Assembly: GCF_900100945.1 (NCBI RefSeq)
Contig: NZ_FNCG01000011.1
Coordinates: 124,001-188,000, forward strand
Length of the DNA: 64,000 nucleotides
Source of the DNA: Mucilaginibacter gossypii
GTDB taxonomy: Bacteria; Bacteroidota; Bacteroidia; Sphingobacteriales; Sphingobacteriaceae
Direction of reading: 5' to 3'
Shown here one piece after another: positions 59,187 to 64,000 of the stretch (positions are counted from its first letter, which is position 1; every line of letters starts with the position of its first letter). The notes beneath the pieces are model-generated. The model was not told where the DNA came from. It searched no databases and saw only the letters and a list, made by a program, of their open reading frames with translations. A program made the translations under genes and the position numbers.

Positions 59187-59894
59187 ATGTCTATTCAACA
59201 AATCAGCATACCTAAACCCTGCCACGAGCAATGGTCACAGATGGTGCCCGCTAACAGCGGTCGTTATTGTTATCACTGCTGCAAAATGGTTATCGATTTT
59301 ACGGTAATGAGCAATGACGAGATCATTAAACTTCTTTCGGCAAAGGATAATGTTTGCGGCAGATTTGGCCAAATGCAGCTGATTGAAATTAATGCGGGTA
59401 TTGGCGCAAATAAAAAGCGATCCTTATCATGGATTGGTATCCTGACAGCAGCAATAATAAGCTTAACCCAACTTGAAAAAGCTGAAGCCAAAACCAGGCA
59501 CAACCTTGAGCAAGGAGAGTTTCAACGTAAAAGCAACTTGCTCATACCTGTCCCTACCGGTGTTCAAATATTAGTAAAAGGCCTTGTAACCGAAAAAGGG
59601 ACTAATGTTCCGATTCCCGGCGCTACAGTCCATTGTAAAAACGGTGAAAGTGCAAGCACTGATGTTGATGGCGAATTTAAGTTTTTGGAACTTTCGGAGA
59701 CAGATACCCTTGTTGTTGGCTTTATCGGTTTTAAGACACAGGAAATAAGGCTTGCCGACATAGCTGACAGGTCGCAAATAAAAATAGAATTAGAGCCGGA
59801 ACCGCTAACTGAACAATTTGTTGTGGTAGGAGGTGTATTTGTGCGTCATTCTTTTATTCATCGCCTGTGGCATAAAATAAAAAACATATTTTAG
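59187..59894 (+). CDS. Cys-rich N-terminus plus membrane helix plus CarboxypepD_reg domain protein
   Basis: The 235-residue protein starts with a conserved-looking Cys region (C12, GRYCYHCCKMVIDFT with C28, C31 and C32, and C57 in NVCGRF). A hydrophobic segment follows (about 76-95), and then a CarboxypepD_reg domain (about 125-205; GATVHCKNGESASTDVDGEF). This arrangement is frequent in Bacteroidota, with unknown function. It is 22 nt upstream of the Lgt-like gene, so it may be the first gene of that operon. Confidence 0.8.
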   Translation: MSIQQISIPKPCHEQWSQMVPANSGRYCYHCCKMVIDFTVMSNDEIIKLLSAKDNVCGRFGQMQLIEINAGIGANKKRSLSWIGILTAAIISLTQLEKAEAKTRHNLEQGEFQRKSNLLIPVPTGVQILVKGLVTEKGTNVPIPGATVHCKNGESASTDVDGEFKFLELSETDTLVVGFIGFKTQEIRLADIADRSQIKIELEPEPLTEQFVVVGGVFVRHSFIHRLWHKIKNIF

Positions 59895-59916
59895 GGCTTT
59901 ATTATAAAAGCTAAAC

Positions 59917-60669
59917 TTGCATTTTCCTGTAAATCTACCTTTAGGCAATTCATCAATTCCCGTACATTTTATTTGCGAGACACTGTCGTACTTTTTAGGT
60001 TATCAGTATTATGCCTGGTTGCGGAAACATACTGCCGATAAGATCAGTACCGAACATCGACTTATCATATTTATCGGTGCAGCGGCAGGCGCATTTATTG
60101 GCTCGCACCTTGTAGGGATCTTTGAGAACCCACCTTTGCTGTTCTCGCATTTCAATATCATCTATATTATGGGCAATAAAACCATAGTGGGTGGGATGCT
60201 TGGTGGATTGATAGGTGTTGAGCTTACCAAAAAACAATTGGGGGTAACCGCGTCATCTGGCGATTTGATGGTTTATCCGTTGATCCTGGCTATGGTTATT
60301 GGCCGTACCGGGTGTTTTTTGGCCGGGCTGGAAGATGGGACTTATGGCATAGCCTCCAACCTGCCCTGGGCTATTGATTTTGGTGACGGCATCCACCGAC
60401 ATCCTACTAATTTATATGAAATTGTATTTTGGGGAATGCTTTGGGTTGTACTCAAACTCATTGAACAAAATTATCGTTTTGCCGATGGCGCGCGATTTAA
60501 AGTATTCATGGCAAGTTACCTTGTTTTCAGGCTACTGGTTGAATTTATTAAGCCCGATTACTTTTTTGGTTTTGGTTTATCGGTAATTCAGTTAGTTTCT
60601 CTCGCCGGTATTTTGTATTATTATAAAGTATTTTTATATCCTAAAAAGCTGTTTGCAAACCATGCCTGA
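59917..60669 (+). CDS. Lgt-like (prolipoprotein diacylglyceryl transferase family) membrane protein
   Basis: A 250-residue protein with about seven hydrophobic helices and Lgt-type motifs: GGMLGGLIGV, GRTGCFLAG and HPTNLYE, plus RLLVEFIKPDYF near the C-terminus. Compared from memory with E. coli Lgt, the essential His (in FHGGLIG) is Leu and the Asn of GRxGNF is Cys, whereas the GR and R...E pair are kept. It is therefore a divergent paralog, probably with altered chemistry. Translation must begin at a TTG (59917). It overlaps the radical SAM gene by 8 nt. Confidence 0.85.
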   Translation: MHFPVNLPLGNSSIPVHFICETLSYFLGYQYYAWLRKHTADKISTEHRLIIFIGAAAGAFIGSHLVGIFENPPLLFSHFNIIYIMGNKTIVGGMLGGLIGVELTKKQLGVTASSGDLMVYPLILAMVIGRTGCFLAGLEDGTYGIASNLPWAIDFGDGIHRHPTNLYEIVFWGMLWVVLKLIEQNYRFADGARFKVFMASYLVFRLLVEFIKPDYFFGFGLSVIQLVSLAGILYYYKVFLYPKKLFANHA

Positions 60670-62059
60670 ACGCCCGTATATATACTATGATTTTACGTTA
60701 AGCATTTGCTCCACCTGTTTACGACGGGTTGATGCCAAGATTGTTTTTGAGGATAATAAGGTTTACATGCTTAAAAACTGCCGCCGGCATGGTTTTGAAA
60801 AGGTGCTGATTGCCACAGATGTGGAATATTATAAAAACTGTCGCAACTATGCAAAGCGAAGTGAGATGCCGCTTAAGTTCAATGCCAAAATGCATTATGG
60901 TTGCCCTTATGATTGCGGCTTGTGCCAGGATCATGAGCAGCACTCGTGCCTTACCGTTGTTGAAGTAACCGACAGGTGTAATTTAAGCTGCCCTACCTGC
61001 TATGCCATGTCATCGCCCACCTACGGCAGGCACCGCACTTTGACCGAAATAGAACAAATGCTGGATGTTGTAGTGGCAAATGAAGGTCAGCCCGATGTGG
61101 TGCAGATCAGCGGGGGAGAACCTACGGTGCACCCGCAGTTTTTTGAGATCCTGGATATTGCCAAGAAAAAGCCTATTAAGCATTTAATGGTAAACACCAA
61201 CGGCATCCGCATAGCTAAAGATGAAAATTTTGTAAAGCGGCTGGCCACATACATGCCCGATTTTGAGATTTACCTGCAATTTGATTCTTTCAAAAAAGAG
61301 GCACTTGAGCAGTTGCGCGGTGAGGATTTGCGCGAAGTAAGGCAGAAGGCTATTGAAAATCTCAATAAGTATAATCTGTCCACAACGTTGGTAGTCACTT
61401 TGCAAAAAGGTTTAAATACCGATGAATTAGGTGCAATTATTGAATACGCGTTGCAGCAACCCTGTGTTCGCGGCGTAACTTTTCAGCCTACGCAACAGGC
61501 CGGCAGGTTAGAGAATTTTAATGAACAAACCGACCGTTACACCCTAACCGAAGTACGTAACGCGATACTTGAACAAACCAGTGTATTCAATAAAAACGAC
61601 CTGATCCCGGTACCTTGTAACCCGGATGCCCTGGTGATGGGTTATGCCCTTAAGCTTGGAGGCGAAGTGATTCCGCTGACCCGGATGATAAACCCGGATG
61701 ACCTGTTGGATAACTCAAAAAATACCATTGTTTATGAAAACGATGAACGCCTGAAGGGCCATCTGCTTAATATGTTCAGCACAGGTAATTCGGTTGATAA
61801 AGCTAAAGAACACCTGCACTCGTTGTTATGCTGCCTGCCTGAAATTGACGCGCCAAGTTTAAGCTATGATAACCTGTTCAGGGTGATCATTATGCAATTT
61901 ATAGATGCGCAGAATTTTGATGTTCGGGCTATCAAAAAATCATGTGTGCACATCGTAAATAAAGACATGCAGATCATCCCTTTTGAAACCATGAACATTT
62001 TTTACAGGGACGATAAGCGGGAATATCTTGAACAATTAAGAGGAGAAATTTTGGTATGA
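60662..62059 (+). CDS. Radical SAM protein of the MJ0619/tetraether lipid synthase-like family
   Basis: A 465-residue enzyme numbered from ATG 60662. The radical SAM cluster is C106-x3-C110-x2-C113 (RCNLSCPTCYA), with the SAM-binding ISGGEPT. The N-terminal part carries seven more Cys in patterns CSTC (C16, C19), C40, C60, and CPYDCGLCQDHEQHSC (C81, C85, C88, C96). This matches the MJ0619 family, of which Tes builds C-C bonds between lipid tails. TTG 60653 would add three residues. It overlaps both neighbours. Confidence 0.9.
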   Translation: MPERPYIYYDFTLSICSTCLRRVDAKIVFEDNKVYMLKNCRRHGFEKVLIATDVEYYKNCRNYAKRSEMPLKFNAKMHYGCPYDCGLCQDHEQHSCLTVVEVTDRCNLSCPTCYAMSSPTYGRHRTLTEIEQMLDVVVANEGQPDVVQISGGEPTVHPQFFEILDIAKKKPIKHLMVNTNGIRIAKDENFVKRLATYMPDFEIYLQFDSFKKEALEQLRGEDLREVRQKAIENLNKYNLSTTLVVTLQKGLNTDELGAIIEYALQQPCVRGVTFQPTQQAGRLENFNEQTDRYTLTEVRNAILEQTSVFNKNDLIPVPCNPDALVMGYALKLGGEVIPLTRMINPDDLLDNSKNTIVYENDERLKGHLLNMFSTGNSVDKAKEHLHSLLCCLPEIDAPSLSYDNLFRVIIMQFIDAQNFDVRAIKKSCVHIVNKDMQIIPFETMNIFYRDDKREYLEQLRGEILV

Positions 62060-62334
62060 CAGAGGAAGAACAATTACAACCACCCAATCAGCTTCCTGGC
62101 AACAAGCCCCAAGGTGGAATCAAGATAGTCGGAATTAACCTGGCAGTATTTGTTGGTTATACCTTGCTTAGTCTGCTGACCGATGGCGGTGTAATAGCTG
62201 GGCTGCTAATGGTTGCCCAGGTGATTGTTTGTATTATACTTTCATTGTATTTCCGTAAGTGGAGTTGGTTTTTAGGCGGCTTACTGGTTTTAGTAATTGG
62301 TTTTTCAACGTGTGTTGCAATGATAAGGATTTAG
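62056..62334 (+). CDS. Small membrane protein A with C-terminal lipobox-like GFSTC
   Basis: 92 residues: a polar N-terminus (MTEEEQLQPPNQLPGNK), then three hydrophobic helices (about 22-43, 44-66 and 71-90). The third helix, preceded by the basic YFRKW, ends GFSTCVAMIRI, with six residues after the Cys. It overlaps the radical SAM gene by four nt (ATGA) and is a paralog of the next protein (shared NL..V.YT and IGFS[ST]C). Function unknown; it may be a substrate or partner of the upstream enzymes. Confidence 0.8.
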   Translation: MTEEEQLQPPNQLPGNKPQGGIKIVGINLAVFVGYTLLSLLTDGGVIAGLLMVAQVIVCIILSLYFRKWSWFLGGLLVLVIGFSTCVAMIRI

Positions 62335-62353
62335 TATCTCACAAGTTGCTATA

Positions 62354-62617
62354 ATGGAAACGCAGAAGAAAGACCCTGGCAGCAAAAAAATGATAGTTGT
62401 AGGTATCAATCTATCGATATTGGTAGCTTATACCATATATTTCAGATGGGTTGCTAATGAGGAGCTTATTATATTAGCTGAAGCGATTTTTATTTTTTTG
62501 CACGTAGTACTGTGCCTAATATTGGCAATTTTTGCTTTGAGAAAAGAATTTTTGTTTAGTGCGCTTGTTGTTCTGCTGATCGGTTTTTCGTCATGCTGGG
62601 TTGTTTTCTCCATTTAG
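62354..62617 (+). CDS. Small membrane protein B with C-terminal lipobox-like GFSSC
   Basis: 87 residues with a Lys-rich polar N-terminus and three hydrophobic helices (about 12-29, 36-58 and 66-85). The third is preceded by RKE and ends GFSSCWVVFSI, again six residues after the Cys. It is a paralog of the 92-residue protein 19 nt upstream. It overlaps the convergent Ppx/GppA gene by 4 nt. Confidence 0.8.
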   Translation: METQKKDPGSKKMIVVGINLSILVAYTIYFRWVANEELIILAEAIFIFLHVVLCLILAIFALRKEFLFSALVVLLIGFSSCWVVFSI

Positions 62618-63540
62618 GTTAACATCCCCGCCAAAACCCCTTCTTTTAACGAATTGGTACACATACTCACCTTATGAATATCCAGCGCATGCATAATGAA
62701 ACGGGTAACTAACGATGCAGCTACAATCATATCAACCCGTACCGGGATAATCCCCGGATTACCCAAACGTTCTTTATGGCTCGAGAGGATGAGTTTATTG
62801 GTGATGGTTAACAGTTCTTCCTCATCAAAATCATAATGCTGAATACTCTTTAAATCAAAGGGCTGGGCCTTTTCTGTTTCAATCAATCCTGCAAAAGTTT
62901 CAAATGAGCCCGACGAGCCAACAAGGGTGTCAATTTCAATGCCTGTAGTGGCAATGAACAAATCATTCAGTGTATCCTCAAGATATAAATTCATAGCCTC
63001 GATAGATGCCGGCGGAATAGGATCGGTACGGTGGAACTGGTCCATAAGGCGTGCCGCGCCAACTTCAAAACTTTGTTTCCACAGGATCTTATCGGCGTTG
63101 CCCAAAATAAATTCAACGCTGCCTCCGCCAATATCCATGATCAGGGAGTTTTTGGCCGATAAGCAACCGCTTAACTTTACACCATTATAAATAAAACCGG
63201 CTTCCTGTTCGCCATCAATAATTTCAATACCAATGCCTGTTTTGGCCTTAACTTCTTTGATGAAATCTTTGCCGTTTGATGCGCTCCGCAAGGCCGAAGT
63301 TGCTATCGCCCTAACACCGTCAACATTATTGGCCTGTATAAGTTTCTGAAAGTGTTGCATGGTATTTATGCCGCGCTGAAAAGCATCAGACAAAATATAC
63401 CCCTTGTTAATGCCTCCCTCTCCTAACTTAACAGCTTCAGTAATATGTACAATTTCATGATAGTTATGGATGTCCCCTTCGGCAATCAATAAATGGAAGG
63501 TATTGGTACCTAAATCCATTACTGCAACGCGTTTACTCAT
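62614..63540 (-). CDS. Ppx/GppA-family phosphatase
   Basis: The 308-residue protein has the two ASKHA phosphate motifs: VAVMDLGTNTFHLLIAEG and DIGGGSVEF. Members hydrolyse polyphosphate or pppGpp. It lacks the C-terminal HD-type domain of E. coli Ppx/GppA, which is usual in this phylum. Convergent with the small membrane protein gene. Confidence 0.92.
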   Translation of the reverse strand: MSKRVAVMDLGTNTFHLLIAEGDIHNYHEIVHITEAVKLGEGGINKGYILSDAFQRGINTMQHFQKLIQANNVDGVRAIATSALRSASNGKDFIKEVKAKTGIGIEIIDGEQEAGFIYNGVKLSGCLSAKNSLIMDIGGGSVEFILGNADKILWKQSFEVGAARLMDQFHRTDPIPPASIEAMNLYLEDTLNDLFIATTGIEIDTLVGSSGSFETFAGLIETEKAQPFDLKSIQHYDFDEEELLTITNKLILSSHKERLGNPGIIPVRVDMIVAASLVTRFIMHALDIHKVSMCTNSLKEGVLAGMLT

Positions 63541-63555
63541 ACGGCTAAAATAAAT

Positions 63556-63589
63556 AATCCCCGAAATTGTTTAACTATTCCCGGGGATT
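63556..63589 (-). terminator. Terminator of the ABC-2 permease gene
   Basis: aatccccg (63556-63563) pairs with cggggatt (63582-63589). On the minus strand it is followed by ATTTATTTTAG. It lies between the permease gene and the Ppx/GppA gene. Confidence 0.7.
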
Positions 63590-63598
63590 TTATTCAGT

Positions 63599-63630
63599 AA
63601 ATCCGAAATCGAACATCCGATGTCCGAAAT
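63599..63630 (+). repeat. 32-bp dispersed repeat, copy 3
   Basis: Identical to copy 1 (1489-1520) at 29 of 32 positions, including the 15-nt core aaatcgaacatccga. It lies 6 nt from the 3' end of the ABC-2 permease gene. Confidence 0.8.
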
Positions 63631-63635
63631 AAAAA

Positions 63636-64000
63636 TTATTCTTTATAAAAAAACCACTTGGCCAGTTCTTTATAGCTTGCTTTTTTACCGTACATTAATA
63701 CACCTACCCGATAGATCCGTGCGGCCACATAAGTGGTAAATAAAAAGCCTACTACCATCATACACATGGATACTGCTACCTGCCATCCCGGTGGATCAAA
63801 CGGGATCCGTACCATCATGGCTACAGGTGCAGTAAAAGGAATCATGGACAGCCATACTGCCAGCGGGCTATCCGGCGCGCGGAACAATACTGATACAGCT
63901 AAAAAATAAGTGAACAGTAAGGGCAGGGTAATAGGAAACATGAATTGCTGGGTTTCCGTTTCGCTGTCAACTGCCGAGCCAACAGCTGCAAACAGCGCTG
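63636..64000 (-). CDS. ABC-2 type permease (NatB-like), N-terminal part outside window
   Basis: Only the C-terminal 121 or so residues are visible; the frame stays open to the window edge. The visible part begins ALFAAVGSAVDSETETQQF and continues with MFPITLPLL, the signature of NatB-type permeases that export sodium or drugs. Two to three hydrophobic helices follow, then RIYRVGVLMYGKKASYKELA. The ATPase partner is expected beyond the window. Confidence 0.85.
   Translation of the reverse strand, partial: ALFAAVGSAVDSETETQQFMFPITLPLLFTYFLAVSVLFRAPDSPLAVWLSMIPFTAPVAMMVRIPFDPPGWQVAVSMCMMVVGFLFTTYVAARIYRVGVLMYGKKASYKELAKWFFYKE

Noticed and set aside
1..64000. tRNA or rRNA genes and riboswitches
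   Set aside because: No cloverleaf, rRNA segment or recognised riboswitch core was found by reading; a covariance-model scan would be needed to exclude small ones.

Overview
The window looks like a chromosomal segment of a Bacteroidota bacterium, most likely family Sphingobacteriaceae (Mucilaginibacter- or Pedobacter-like). Reasons: a giant exported protein with a type IX secretion (T9SS) C-terminal sorting domain, a gliding-type GldC, CarboxypepD_reg-like proteins, Bacteroidota-type promoters (TTG, about 20 nt, TAnnTTTG) with very short leaders, few Shine-Dalgarno sequences, and many word-like or palindromic intergenic repeats. I see no rRNA, tRNA, CRISPR array, intact insertion sequence or prophage. 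The genus is an inference.

Layout. 1-13 kb: end of a WYL regulator, KptA, an exported M28 peptidase, small proteins, an orphan ABC ATPase, an Lrp-EamA exporter operon with two palindromic candidate operators, an ECF sigma mini-operon, an exported VOC protein, a GH16 glucanase and a membrane phosphoesterase. 14-29 kb: an outer-membrane zincin/propeller/barrel protein, CutC, glycosylasparaginase, a YafY-EVE-SRPBCC cluster, dihydroorotase, a divergent HxlR/NmrA pair with a double operator, and a DEAD helicase-GldC operon. 29-36 kb: a signalling cluster of two hybrid kinases flanking CheR and CheB. 36-46 kb: an interrupted cytochrome c maturation set (ccmB, ccmC, ccmD, ccmE, ccmF) with glutamate dehydrogenase inside it; CcmE carries Cys in place of the usual haem-binding His. 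46-51 kb: housekeeping genes (DUF2520, ferredoxin, IscX, KdsC-type phosphatase, Maf). 51-59 kb: the T9SS giant protein and an M1 peptidase. 59-62.6 kb: a tight operon of a Cys-rich CarboxypepD_reg protein, an Lgt-like membrane enzyme, an MJ0619/Tes-like radical SAM protein and two paralogous small membrane proteins. 62.6 kb to the end: Ppx/GppA and the end of an ABC-2 permease.

The most interesting candidate for an undescribed system is the 59.2-62.6 kb operon. Its Lgt-like protein keeps the fold signatures but, from memory of E. coli Lgt, lacks the His and Asn equivalents of the catalytic region. The radical SAM protein resembles the archaeal tetraether lipid synthase family in its cysteine pattern. 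The two small membrane proteins both end in a lipobox-like segment (GFSTC and GFSSC) followed by exactly six residues. Together these suggest a membrane lipid- or lipopeptide-modifying pathway. No function is demonstrated here.

Secondary points of interest are the CxxxY CcmE, the CheR/CheB pair without chemoreceptors beside a kinase with a Glu-rich 28-residue-period coiled coil, and a 32-bp repeat present three times in 62 kb.
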